Assembly: GCA_037953745.1 (NCBI GenBank)
Contig: JBAKBP010013013.1
Location: forward strand, 1-64,000
DNA: 64,000 nt
Direction: 5' to 3'
DNA from: Lithodes maja
Taxonomy: Eukaryota; Arthropoda; Malacostraca; Decapoda; Lithodidae
Numbering within the stretch: position 1 is the stretch's first letter; every line of letters begins with the position of its first letter. A program made the translations under genes and the position numbers. The notes under the pieces were generated by a model, which was given only the letters and a program-made list of their open reading frames with translations, was not told the origin of the DNA and did not search any database. Positions 17,430-27,653 of the stretch are shown here, one piece after another.

Positions 17430-18500
17430 ACCTAAGAACATAACCTTAGAGAATGGAAGTCTGCAAAAAGCCGATCGGCCCACACAAGGCAGATCCATGT
17501 CACTGTTACTGTTGGTTGAGGGACTCAGACCAAGAGTGAGAGCAGTGGAAATGAATTACTTAAGGAGTGCGTGCGGAGTTACATGGAGGGATAGACAGAC
17601 TAATGAGCCGTCACACCCAAGTGACCCAACACCAATTACAAGCCCAATTATAGGCCCAACTCACTAATACCTTGAGGCTTGAGCACTGACCCCACCAAAA
17701 TGGTCAGGGATTAACACAAGATTACGGGGGTCTGCTGAGCGCCGATTTGCCGACATCCGGCAGATCCCCCTCACACCCAACCCTTCTCGTCCATATGCCT
17801 ATCTAATTTTATCTTAAAGCTCCCTATCGTTCTTGAATCTTGATCCCACTATATCACTTGGTAGCCTATTTCACCCATCTACAACTCTGTTACCAAACCA
17901 ATATTTGCCTAGGCCTAGGCCTACCGGGTATACTGTATATATCTTTTCTGAAACTAAATTTATCTAATTTGAAACCATTTGTTCGAGTTCTTTCTCTAGG
18001 CCTATCACTGAGCTTCAGTACATTTGTCATGTCTCCTTTATGGCTTTATTTATCCCACTAACCCACTTGAACACTTCTATCATATCCCCTCTAACTCTGC
18101 ATCTTTCTAACAAATGTAAGCCTAATTTTTTCAACCTTTCTTCAAATGGTAGATTTCTAATACAGGTAAGAATACCAGGTAAGAATGAATGATGAATAAT
18201 TTTTGTAATTTTTCGCTGTACTCTCTCCAACGAATCTAAGTCCATTCTATAATAAGGACACCAAAATTGGACAGCATAATCCATGATTATGAGGTCTCAC
18301 AGTCTCACTAATGACAAGTAAAGTTTCAAGATAACATCGGCAGTTCTGTTACTTAAACTCCTTGAGATGAACCCTAGAATCCTGTTTGCCTTGTTGCGAA
18401 CGCTTATACACTGTTTTCTAGGCTTCAAATCGTTACTAACAAACACACCCAAATCTTTCTCGCAGTCTGGCTTAGGCCTAGGCTTATATTTTGTATTTTT
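17430..18500 (-). pseudogene. CR1-like LINE 3' fragment
   Basis: The minus strand encodes a diverged C-terminal part of a non-LTR RT protein: MDYAVQFWCPYYRMDLDSLE and RVRGDMIEVFKWVSGINK, nearly the same as the plus-strand copy at 19452-20636. The 3' tail with GGCTTTTTGCAGACT-like sequence lies at about 17460-17480. Frames are broken by small indels. The 3'UTR carries an inserted or recombined piece of another LINE (17509-17604). Confidence 0.75.
17509..17604 (+). pseudogene. RTE-like LINE patch within the CR1-like 3'UTR
   Basis: Encodes LRPRVRAVEMNYLRSACG and VTWRDRQTNE, identical at protein level to a segment of the minus-strand LINE at 34266-35766. It stops abruptly on both sides, where CR1-like 3'UTR resumes. 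I see no poly-A or target duplication, so template switching or gene conversion is as likely as transposition. Confidence 0.7.
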
Positions 18501-18597
18501 TCCTAGATTGGCCTATCTAGTTGTTTTATATAGGCTACCAAGGATCATCGCATTAAGTATTTACCCATATTCCAACAATCTAAAAACATCCCCCGGG

Positions 18598-18810
18598 GCC
18601 CGGCAAGGATGTAGTATTCGGGCTCACCGGCACCGCCTGCCTTATTTACACTACGTGGACGCTCGCTATCACGTTCCCGTCTATTTTGACTGCCATGAAA
18701 AAATCAAAGATTTGTTTACTAGCCTAATGATGCATAGGCTAGGCCTATTGCATAAAATTAATTAGGAAGGATGTACTAGGATAGTATCCGGGCGTACGGT
18801 CGTTTCCACA
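18598..18810 (+). repeat. unnamed GC-rich repeat, copy 1
   Basis: Shares ACCGCCTGCCTTATTTACACTACG-like sequence and a CCCGTCTATTTTGACTGCC block with 22655-22747. It ends with TATCCGGGCGTACGGTCG, also found inverted near 22885. Possibly a MITE with CGGGCGTAC ends; ends are not certain. Confidence 0.45.
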
Positions 18811-18814
18811 CAGG

Positions 18815-19150
18815 TATGTAGTACCCGTCTTGCAACACAATCCCACCCCTATTCTGTACAACTCTCCAACTCAAGAGTGAAATGTGACTCCCAATCATTC
18901 TTCTATTCAACAGCTGAGCTCTGGAACTCTCCCTGAATCCATCTTTCCTTCATACTATGCCTTAAGTTGTTTCAAACTCGGTGTGTCCAGACATTTTGGA
19001 TCAAACGTTCCTTGATTTTGGCGTTGTTTCAAACTCAGTGTGTCCAGACATTTTGGCTCAAACGTTCCTTGAATTTGGCCCTGTCACTCTTGTAACTCTG
19101 GGGGAGGCACTCGTCTCAGGCAGTTTTTCCTTTTGTCTCCCTCATCCACA
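18815..19150 (+). pseudogene. Jockey-type LINE 3' fragment
   Basis: Matches the C-terminus and 3'UTR of the LINE at 40974-43823, ending in a short A-rich tail after CACATAGA. About 50 bp containing TTTCAAACTC and GTGTCCAGACATTTTGG is duplicated in tandem (18969 and 19026). Frame is disrupted. Confidence 0.75.
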
Positions 19151-19164
19151 TAGAAAAACAAAAA

Positions 19165-19345
19165 TGGATAGCCTATGTGGGGTTAACCTCAGGGACAGGC
19201 TATCTAGTGAGGAATTAAGAAGGCGTATGGGCATTAGGAGTAGCCTACAGTATCAGTGAAGTAATGAGCACAAGCTAACCTGGTTGGTTTGGACACATGG
19301 AGAGAATGGATGATCAGAAGTGAGTGAAGAAATGCCAGTAAGATC
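19165..19345 (+). pseudogene. RTE-like LINE C-terminal fragment
   Basis: Reads VNLRDRLSSEELRRRMG, then after a frameshift WFGHMERMDDQK, the same block as FGHMERMESERM in the LINE at 34266. Short and decayed. Confidence 0.6.
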
Positions 19346-19413
19346 CTGTGTAGCGGGGAGAACTGTTTTTCAGATACTTATTTACTAAGAAACATTGAAC
19401 AATACAGTATCTT

Positions 19414-19447
19414 TAACCTAACCTAACCTAACCTAACCTAACCTAAC
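19414..19447 (-). repeat. interstitial telomere-type array, (TTAGG)n
   Basis: About six and a half copies of CCTAA on the plus strand, i.e. TTAGG on the minus strand, the ancestral arthropod telomere repeat. It lies immediately before the truncated 5' end of the CR1-like LINE at 19452. Confidence 0.85.
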
Positions 19448-19451
19448 TTAA

Positions 19452-20636
19452 TGGATTAGGTCATGGCTAATTGGTAGGAAGCAGAGAGTCAGCATAAATG
19501 GTACTAAGTCAGAATGGGGATCAGTCAAGAGTGGTGTCCCCCAGGGATCTGTATTAGGTCCTCTGTTGTTTATTATATACATAAATGACCTTGATTTAGG
19601 TATAACTAGTAGGATAAGTAAATTTGCAGACGATACCAAAATGGGGAGAAAAATTGATTCAGTTAGAGATATAGAGTGTCTGCAAAGGGATCTAGATACC
19701 TTATACGAATGGTCAGTAAAATGGCAGATGAAGTTTAACATTGACAAATGCAAGGTATTAAAGATAGGGAAGATGCATACAAATTTTAAATATAAACTAG
19801 CTAATATGGAATTAGAAAACTCTGTGAGAAAGATCTAGGTGTGTTTGTTAGCAATGATTTGAAGCCTAGAAAACAATGTATAAGCGTTCGTAACAAGGCA
19901 AACAGGATTCTCGGGTTCATATCTAGGAGTGTGAGTAACAGAACTGCTGATGTTATCTTAAAACTTTACTTGTCATTAGTGAGACCCCATATGGATTATG
20001 CTGTTCAATTTTGGTGTCCTTATTACAGAATGGACATCGATTCATTGGAGAGAGTACAACGTAGAATGACAAAAATTATCCATAATATTAGAAATCTTTC
20101 GTATGAAGAAAGGTTGAAGAAATTAGGCTTACATTCGTTAGAGAGACGCAGAGTTAGAGGTGACATGATAGAGGTATTCAAGTGGGTTAGTGGAATTAAT
20201 AAAGGAGACATGAAAAATGTACTAAAGCTCAGTGATAGCGAAATAACTCGTACAAATGGTTTCAAATTAGATCAATTTTGTTTCAGAAAAGATATAGGCA
20301 AATATTGGTTTGGTAACAGAGTTGTAGATGGGTGGAATAGGCTACCAAGTGATATAGTGGGATCAAGAATGATAGTGAGCTTTAAGATAAAATTAGATAG
20401 GCATATGGACGAGATGGGTTGGGTGTGAGGGGGATCTACCAGGTGTGGGTCAATCGGCGCTCAGCAGACCCCCGTAATCTTGTGTTAATCTCTGACTGTT
20501 TTGGTGGGGTCAGTACTCAAGGTATTAGTGAGATGGGTCTATAATTGGGGTTGGGTGTGACAGGGATCTGCCTTGTATCGGCTGATCGGCTTTTTGCAGA
20601 CTCCCATTTTCTTATGTTCTTATGTTCTAATGTAAT
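19452..20636 (+). pseudogene. CR1-like LINE, RT palm to 3' end
   Basis: 5'-truncated inside RT. It reads VKSGVPQGSVLGPLLFIIYI, the catalytic FADDTKMG (box C), CLQRDLDTLYEWSVKWQMKF, then after a frameshift near 19825 VSNDLKPRKQC, ILKLYLSLVRPHMDYAVQFW, VRGDMIEVFKWVSGINKGDM and GNRVVDGWNRLP, stopping at 20428. The 3'UTR of about 200 bp ends in repeats of the 8-mer TTATGTTC, the kind of short-repeat tail known in CR1-group elements. Clade assignment is inference. Confidence 0.8.
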
Positions 20637-20942
20637 CTAGTATATTAGTGGACTATTTATGAAAGTACTGTAAAATGTAAAAATATTTTGTAACATTACC
20701 AAACTATTGAGAAGTAAGTACAGGTCTCCCCACTACACAGAATTACAGTAGGCTATACCAAAATGATGGACTGTGAACGTGAGGGGAGCTGCGCATAGGG
20801 GTAGACCTTGAAAGACGTGGGATCAGGTACAGTACTCCGGACAGTCCGATCTCAAAACAAAGAACTTGACAACTGGGTCGCCTGGAATGACATCATTTAG
20901 GACGTGAGACTGTAACCACATTCTCTGTGGACGAAATGTTCT
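20637..20942. other. intergenic
   Basis: No gene or element recognised before the TTAA at 20943. Confidence 0.4.
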
Positions 20943-21328
20943 TTAACCCTTCTTGCCTGGGCTCGCTATCCTAAGGACATTATTGAGATCCGGGTGATCT
21001 GGCTGAAAAACGTCGTAATAGGCTAGCCGTATCTTTGTTATTTTAACTGCTAGAGAATTCGCCCACATCTCAAAACGTAGTCCTGTTTTATATCTGTAAA
21101 CTGGCGTTGAGTAGAGCTCTCTAGGTCAACTGGTTCAGTTGTGATGACGATTTCCGTGGAGAGAGATTCGATGCGATGTTAGCAATATCGGACATTTGCA
21201 GACACTAATCTCGTCATTGCATACAACAATAACATTGATCCGACGTCTCCTTGTTTTCGGAGGTGCGGTGTCGCAAAGACAGGATTTGTTTACATGCGTT
21301 GGACGCACGGCTTTCAAAACACGCTTAA

Positions 21329-21722
21329 TCTCTCCGCTGCGTAGGTGGGGTATTGGCCACCCCTCCCTGTGTGGAGGTATTTAGACTGTTTCCTATACTC
21401 AAATCGTCATCATACCATAAATATCATTAATACTTATCCATATGCCTCTCCACATCTTTCCCCGTAGAACTAGGGTAGCTGAGAGCGCCCATAAATTTAC
21501 ACTTTCTCCTCCACAATGCAGAACTTCTGCTTATCAGAATTCATTTATCCCCAGAGCTACTACTCTTTGGAATTCACTTCCCTCGAATTGCTTTCCACAA
21601 ACTTACAATCTACAAATGTTTAAATCCAGTTGTTACAAACATTTTATGAATGGAGGATGCCTTTAGGCACATGGACCTTTTTGTTTTATCAGTGTTTTTC
21701 CTTCCTCCGTTCATTGTCTCTT

Positions 21723-21759
<37 letters not shown>

Positions 21760-22261
21760 AATGGGCCTATTTTACGTTGATTATAAAGGTATTATCCTGT
21801 TAAAACAATAAAACAAGTGGAAACAGCGTTTGGATGGTCAAAATCGGCGATAGAGGCCGGGAGTTACATAACTTATGGCTGAGGCAGCCTGCCAGCCCGG
21901 CTGGAGAGACACTGTTGCGTGGTAGTCTCTCTCGCTCTTTCCCACGCTTGGTAACACAGATGACCACGCCCTGCTAGCAACTCGCTAATGTTAGCACAAA
22001 AATATACCTAATAATAAGGGAATAACAGGGAGAATAGGTGATAATTGAAGGGGGGGGGGGGGAGAGGGTGGAAGGAGGGGATGTGGAGGAGTGATATTTG
22101 GCATGGCCAAGGGGCAATACAAAAAATAAATAAAATAAAATATATACCGGTATTATACTGGGCTGATTTACAGTAAATGTTTTTTTTTTAGGCCTTGGAT
22201 TATATGAGGAGTTCCGCAGCGCACCGGTAAAACTCTTATGAGGAGATCCGCACTTGCTGGG
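21329..22261 (+). mobile_element. TTAA MITE B, copy 3, nested
   Basis: Flanked by TTAA at 21325-21328 and 22262-22265. It shares with 41907-42523 the core GATTATAAAGGTATTA, ACAGCGTTTGGATGGTCAAA and CTCGCTAATGTTAGCAC. It is diverged and split by a LINE tail (about 21441-21760). The right end inverted reads CCCAGCAAGTGCGG, like the ends of the other copies. Confidence 0.72.
21441..21760 (+). pseudogene. non-LTR LINE C-terminus with poly-A, inside MITE B
   Basis: A 74-residue frame (21442-21666) ends a Jockey/CR1-like protein: IPRATTLWNSLPSNCFPQTY followed by NLQMFKSSCYKHF. A short 3'UTR and a long A-rich run (21724-21760) follow. It is a 5'-truncated insertion into the MITE. Confidence 0.75.
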
Positions 22262-22424
22262 TTAATAGGCTTTCAAGCTTACAGAGTTTAAAATGACACC
22301 CGGGCTCCTGCCCATCTGCCGCGGTGTCATTTTAAAATGACAACCGGGCAGGAAGGGTTAAACTTGTATGTACAGTACAGTATTTATGTACAGTACTGTA
22401 TTGTATAATAGGTACCGTAGTCGA

Positions 22425-22560
22425 TGGGCCAGATCCCGAAATCACACAAATCGGTAACATGCATGGTCAAACTTTGAACATGATATCCATTAAATGGCTA
22501 TTATTTCATGCGAGAACTCAGTGGCCAAGGTTATAATTTTAAATAATATCTCGCAACAAT
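22425..22560 (+). repeat. dispersed repeat shared with 48587-48720
   Basis: Shares ACAAATCGGTA, TGGTCAAA-like, CCATTAAATGGC and CCAAGGTTATAATTTTA-like blocks in the same order and orientation with 48587-48720. Function unknown. Confidence 0.5.
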
Positions 22561-23035
22561 AATATACTTTCCTTCTATCTATCTATCTTTATGCTCAGGC
22601 CAAATCCCCACTTTTTTTATTTTTATTTTTATTTTATTTTTTGGCAAGAATGTTAAGTGCGGGCGTACCGCTAGGCGCCTGCCTTGTTTACACTACGAGT
22701 AGTGGCGTCGGACCTTTGCCATCATGTTCCCGTCCATTTTGACTGCCTTTGGATATAATAATACCCTCACCCGCCCATGACATATTGTCATCATCATATA
22801 TATTGTCAGCAGGGGGCAAATAACCAAAAAAATCGCCGTAAGGTTAACCGCGGCGATCGCCCTATGTAAACATGACGACCGTACGCCCGAACTCTACATA
22901 CATCCCTCTCTTTTTTTTTTTTTTTTTTTTCTTTTTTTTGGGTGGCCGACTCAAAAGACAGAGCAAGAACAGGGAAAACACAACATAAAACAACGAACAA
23001 ACACAGATAAACACAAACTCGCACACTTGTAGATA
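22560..23035 (-). repeat. LINE 3'UTR family copy, split by an insertion
   Basis: Reads in reverse the 3'UTR seen at 39991-40345: (TATC)n tail at 22574-22588, TATGCTCAGGCC, a T/A-rich spacer, then (from 22916) GGGTGGCCGACTC and AAGACAGAGCAAGAACAGGG. An unrelated segment, about 22640-22910, interrupts the A-rich spacer. Confidence 0.7.
22640..22910. repeat. unnamed repeat, copy 2, inserted in LINE 3'UTR
   Basis: Begins AAGTGCGGGCGTACCG and ends with the inverse of AGAGTTCGGGCGTACGG, so CGGGCGTAC may be the core of a terminal inverted repeat. It matches part of 18598-18810. No clear target duplication. MITE is the best guess. Confidence 0.45.
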
Positions 23036-24180
23036 ATAATTGTAGCTAAAATCCCTCTGATGGGACAGATTTTCTTCTGGTCCATGAACAAAGGGGTCTT
23101 ACTGTAATTTGACCAAACTTTAAACTTCAGTAGCTCACTATATCAAGAGATCACTTCCATTTATTTATTTTATCTATCTCTTTTATACCCCAACATAAAC
23201 TGATCGACCGTATATGGTGGGGTGAGTATTTATATATTTTTAAATATACTTGTAGTGTAGAAGAGACAAGGTGCAATCACAGGTGCATTGTGTTCCCGAG
23301 TTATGTAATGTACTGTACTGTATACCCATAAATGAGGCCCACATGCTTATTGAGCCCATTCAAAAGCTTATGTTTGCTCAGTGAAGCTATCCAAGAGGAA
23401 CATGTAGATGCAATAAGTATATCATATTTTTAAAGTGACATTGATGGCTCCCGCCAAGATTTTGATGGGCAAATGTAAGCTTCTGAATTGTCCTTGATCA
23501 ACACATGTGAATTGTTTCTAGAGATTAGTAAACTGCCCTAAATAGGGGACATGCCTATTGAGATTACCAAAACAAGTTATTTTTTTTCTTCAAAACTACC
23601 ATACAGTATATAAAATTATACAGTATACAGTACTGTACTGTACTGTATATATACCAATATACCCTTCATTCTATCGATAGCACTTTTAACAGTGTCATAC
23701 CTGTACTGGGACTGCAGTTCTGAGCTGTTCTCTATTCCATTCAAATTCCAGATTTAGCCATTTTATAAAGCTTAGATACATGACTGCATGCTAGACATTT
23801 ATAGGGGGGAGATGATGGGAGGAAAGGAATATTTTTCGTGAGCAGGTCTGGGACTACGTGGACTCAAACCTAAGTCTGTAGTGACTTGCACTGTCATTTG
23901 TAGAGTGCTGTACACCAATGGACTTATAAATGATCCTCTCTAGACCAGTATTCTAGTTGTCAATTTATACATTCCCTTACCTTACTTTGTTACCCTCAGG
24001 TAGCATTCGTTGTAGTGGAAACAGAGAGGGAAATCCCAACTACAACACATTAATTATATTGGTGCCCCAAGCTCCAGAATCAAACCTAGGACCCATATGG
24101 GATTGTTAATAGCAGCACACTGCTCCCAACTACAGAGCTGTGTATCTTTATGTAACTATTTTAGGTTGGCAATCTTAAAT
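23036..24180. other. AT-rich intergenic or upstream intron of the LRR gene
   Basis: No coding exon recognised. Contains TACAGTACTGTACTG palindromic runs (23330, 23615) as elsewhere. Part may be intron of the gene at 24398. Confidence 0.4.
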
Positions 24181-24294
24181 TTTAGATAATCCTTACAATA
24201 CCTGTACATTGTTTTTTCAGATCGTGTGCCACATTCATTATCACCAATGATTATGCATTGCCTCAAGAAATTATCAGAATAGGTGCTACTACTG
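24181..24294 (+). pseudogene. decayed duplicate of the LRR exon's 5' boundary
   Basis: TTAGATAATCCTTACAATAC, then GTTTTTTCAG (acceptor at 24219-24220) and TCGTGTGCC copy the intron end and exon start at 24368-24498. The exon part has an internal deletion and reads CTCAAGAAATTATCAGAATAG, with TAG where the real exon has AAG. It is a non-functional local duplication that keeps a strong-looking splice acceptor. Confidence 0.7.
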
Positions 24295-24397
24295 TACTAA
24301 TTTGTATGCATTAGTTTATGTACTGTACTACATTTAATGTATCCAAAATAGAATACTAGCCATAAACTTAGATAATCCTTATAATCCATTGTTTCAG

Positions 24398-25971
24398 ATT
24401 GTGTTCCGCGGAGATTTTATCCATTGGACTTGGATGGATTTACACATTCGAGTATGCTTAGCCTCAAGAAACAGTCAGAAAAGGTGCTACTGCTCTATGT
24501 GAAGTTCCTCCACTGCGCGAATAAGGAGGTTCGCGAGCTCAATGCTGATAAAGTGTGGCAGTACCTCCTCCCAGCAGCCCCTCTATTGACAAACATAGTC
24601 TACTCCTCCAACTATGAATCCTCTTCCTTCTTGACCATGGTTTTCCTGCCCCTGCTTAGCAACAAGGGAAAACTCCACATCACTTCGCTCAACATTGGGG
24701 ATGTGATAAAGTATGGTCGGGGACATAATGAGAAGGGCACCCTGTCCTACATTACGCATCTCAAAGTGGAGTATGTGGGCACGTACTACTTCACTTTCCT
24801 ACCCACACTTGGCTTGCTGAGAAACCTAAGAGTGTTTGTGACTGGGGCTGAGGTCAATGATGATATGTTGAGTGTAGTAGGCATAAATTGTCCACACTTG
24901 GAAGTGTATGACTCCCGGGAGGATAATGAGAACTTTGTGACTGATGTTGGCTTGGCTTATCTTGGGCAGTGTAGAAAACTAAAGCACATATTTTTCTCAA
25001 CCTATGCTGACCAGTATGATACCAGTGAAGAACAGCCAAGGTTCACAGGAAAAGGTGTAGCTCTCTTGCTGATGTTGCCTCAAATTGACCACGTACTGTG
25101 TTCGGAGTACCTCTTGCGAGATGCACTGCACTTTATGTATCAGGCCCGTTATCAGGACCAGAGTATCAACATTCGGTGCATGCTGCTAGATCATGTTGAA
25201 GTGGGTGCCTCGACTCTACAGGTTCTGCCAATTCTTTGTCCGGGGTTACAGGTGCTGGCTCTGCGTGTCGACTGTGGGAAGGAGAAAACGGTTGCCCGCT
25301 CACTTGCCATTCTCATTGAGCTTAAGATGCTTGTGGTTACTGTGGAAAGTGAGAGTAATTTTAGGGACCTGGCTTTTTCAACCTTTGGACACCAGTTGTC
25401 TTTTCTATATATAACAACATATATACTGGACACTCAAGACCTGATAACACTCAGTTTGGCGTGTACTCAGCTTAAAACTTTGGTGATTAAGATGTTGAGT
25501 TTTGGCTTTGATGGTGCAAATTTAAATCAGTACAAACAACCCTTATTCCCCACAGTGGAGAAGCTAGAGTTGCTCCACAACGTATCAATCAGACTATTCA
25601 AATACCTAAACACCAACATGCAAAACCTGAAAGAGCTCCACTGTGGGCATGCAAAGATGCACAATCTGGAGGAGGCTTTGAACAAAGTGGTTGAAGAAGA
25701 TGGGTGGAAGAAACTTGAGGTCCTGTGCTTATCAATTTATTGTTGCCTGTCACTGGAGGTGGCTAAAAGGCTGGTAGACTCATTCCCAACCCTCTATCGC
25801 TTGGTGTTGGAAGTGAATGTGGAGTATGAGCAGGAACTGATCGCATACATCCAAAAGAACAACCCGAACCTCCACTGGAACCTGCTCCCCGAGGCCTCCC
25901 CCAGCACATCTGGTTGCTTCATGCAGGACATCTGGCCGATGTATGCCCCTGTGGGAGTTGAGCCCTGCTAG
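24398..25971 (+). CDS. LRR / F-box-like protein, last large exon
   Basis: An uninterrupted frame of 523 codons from a splice acceptor (TTGTTTCAG, AG at 24396-24397) to TAG at 25969-25971. The frame is open from 24400; the first in-frame ATG is at 24454, so the N-terminus probably lies on an upstream exon I cannot find. The protein is a degenerate leucine-rich-repeat solenoid: LTSLNIGDVI-like units, LGLLRNLRVFV, CPHLEVYDSRED, LGQCRKLKHIFF, CPGLQVLALRVDC, CTQLKTLVIKML, MQNLKELHCGHAKM and FPTLYRLVLEVNVEY, spaced by about 25-60 residues with C-P-L or C-x-x-L starts as in F-box/LRR proteins. I see no clear F-box; it could be on the missing exon. No signal peptide or membrane segment. Such proteins usually serve as substrate receptors of SCF ubiquitin ligases; that role is inferred. 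Confidence 0.75.
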
Positions 25972-26424
25972 GGTAATTTCAGTGCAGTGAAGTGGGTAGC
26001 ACACAAGAGCTTTATTTGTCCATTTTTGGTGGACAAATTTTTCCCAGTACCAGTTCATTTCTGGGATAGTACAGTAAAAGGGGTACAGTACTACTTGAAA
26101 GTTTTTATTGACAACCTATGGTGGAACAAATCTTCCCAGCACTATTTCTGAGATCTCTTGTTGGTATCAGAAAATAGACTGAAAATTAATTTTGTTTTAT
26201 TATCAGAATTCATATAAAATTTTAATTGGCCAGATTTTTGTAACGTTTTACTTATAAGTTGCCAGACCAGAGTTGCTGATTAGAGAAGAATGTGAAATGT
26301 AATACATACAAAGATTTAATGACCTTTTCCATTTCATTATGGCTCAAATGGGGTTGTTTTTCATCAATTGGAGTGTTATGTTGGAGTTGCCTATTGAATC
26401 TAAGGATATTGTCGGACAGGTTGG
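25972..26424. other. 3' flank of LRR gene
   Basis: AT-rich with no AATAAA close to the stop; ATATAAAATT near 26212 is a weak candidate. The right part grades into the arms of the inverted tRNA-like repeat. Confidence 0.35.
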
Positions 26425-26610
26425 GAGAGAGGTATTCTGACCAGGACTCGAACCTACTCACTCTAGGTATTTTTGGAAGAGTTGGGAACCGTATCCACTC
26501 GACCGCTCATGGTCGAGTGGATACGGTGCTCAATTTTTCCAAATACAGTATACCTAGAGTGAGTGGGTTCGAATCCTGGTCAGGACACCTTTCTCCAAAC
26601 TTGCCGACCG
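26425..26610. repeat. head-to-head inverted pair of tRNA-like sequences
   Basis: The plus copy has A box TGGTCGAGTGGA at 26510-26521 and B box GGTTCGAATCC at 26566-26576. The minus copy has CGGTCGAGTGGA at 26505-26494 and GGTTCGAGTCC at 26454-26444. Arms meet at about 26506-26510 and pair for some 80 bp, then continue similar outward (CCTGGTCAG...CCAAACTTGCCGAC). Both promoters face away from the centre. The sequence resembles a Leu/Ser-type tRNA head; SINE pair is the likeliest origin. Confidence 0.65.
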
Positions 26611-26708
26611 GCGATGTGTTTTTACTTTATCTCGGTTACTATTAGACAATTTTATTCAATTTCAAAAGGGCCTCCAGCAATTAACAGGCTTCGAACTATC
26701 TCACTTAA

Positions 26709-26800
26709 CCCTTTTGGCTACCACAGATCCTTCTTAAACTGCACAAAATCATTTAAATAGAGCTGAAATATAACCACAAACATCCCCGGTAGTGAAGGGG
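26709..26800. mobile_element. 92-bp TTAA mini-element
   Basis: TTAA at 26705-26708 and 26801-26804. Ends CCCTTTTGGCTACC and the inverse of CCCCTTCACTACC. Similar in end sequence to 50305-50397 and 56954-57160. It shares its right TTAA with the next element. Confidence 0.5.
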
Positions 26801-26804
26801 TTAA

Positions 26805-27179
26805 GGGGAGGCATACTGTTTTTCTGGACCCCCTTCTCCCTTATGTTTAGCCTCACTAGTTTTGAGATTATAAGACGTTTGGCTCATTAGTAACACCTTT
26901 TGTAACACGATTGTAACACCTTTTGCCCCATTTCGTTGTCAATTTTAAGACCTTTCGTGCCATTTAGGTGTCGATTATTTCCTGGCGAGCTATAGCGAGC
27001 CTGCAATTTTAAGAGGAACTGGCCTTCAGGCGGAACATTTTTCTACCGAAAAATGTACAAATGTATCTTAAAGGGGGTCTAGGGTTTTTTTTTCTAAGCT
27101 TGATGGAGGTCTAGGGAGGAAGTTAAAAAAAATATATGAATAAATGAATTAATAGACCAAAAAAACGGTCAGTCTCCCC
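26805..27179. mobile_element. TTAA MITE C
   Basis: 375 bp, flanked by TTAA (26801-26804, 27180-27183). Ends GGGGAGGCATACTGTTTTT and the inverse of GGGGAGACTGACCGTTTTT. Internal motifs ATTATAAGACG and CGAGCTATAGCGAGCCTG recur in a decayed copy at 43905-44115. No coding capacity. Confidence 0.6.
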
Positions 27180-27183
27180 TTAA

Positions 27184-27434
27184 AGTTGAGAGAAAAAGCA
27201 TTTGTGTGAATAAGTGACGCTAGGCATCAGCGACTGCGAGAGTAATGTCAGTGCAGTAATGCCGGTGTCACAGAAGCAGCTTCATCCCTAAATATTAGTA
27301 CCCGGTATCTATCGGAGTCTGGAATCCGCATCAAGTTTTCAAAAATTTGAGATACAATATTTGCATTACCTATTCATTTATTTATTATATGTATTGTTGA
27401 CTATTACCGTACCTGATTTCAGTGTACCTGTACT
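27184..27434. other. intergenic
   Basis: Nothing recognised. Confidence 0.35.
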
Positions 27435-27645
27435 CAGAGTGTCAAACGAAAGCGGGGTTTATTATTTTTAGTCTATATTATTGTATATATGACGATAAAT
27501 TTATGGTTTATTGCTTAAATTATGTCTTTAGAAGTGATAAAATTGCCAAAACAATGCTAGCCTATTTTATTTTATTTTATTTTATTGTATTTTTTCTAAT
27601 TTTCATCAAAGTTTTCAAATAAAATTACTCTGGCTTGACACCCTG
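27435..27645. mobile_element. hAT-type MITE, copy 1
   Basis: 211 bp with ends CAGAGTGTCAAACG and the inverse of CAGGGTGTCAAGC, flanked by a perfect 8-bp duplication CCTGTACT (27427-27434, 27646-27653). CAGNG ends and 8-bp duplications are hAT hallmarks. The internal part is AT-rich and related to 52485-52686 in opposite orientation. Confidence 0.85.
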
Positions 27646-27653
27646 CCTGTACT

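Larger units (their letters stand above)
20947..22357. mobile_element. TTAA-flanked (piggyBac-type) element A, outer level of a nest
   Basis: Ends are CCCTTCTTGCCTGGG on the left and the inverse of CCCTTCCTGCCCGGT on the right, about 15-bp inverted repeats, flanked by TTAA at 20943-20946 and 22358-22361. piggyBac elements insert at TTAA and have CCC-ended TIRs. No transposase is visible. It contains element B (21329-22261), which itself contains a LINE tail. Near its right end a palindromic pair of TTTAAAATGACA blocks lies at about 22286-22343. Confidence 0.65.

Noticed and set aside
21135..21384. Short ORFs on both strands at the left of MITE B
   Set aside because: They cross TTAA element borders and have no similarity to known proteins.
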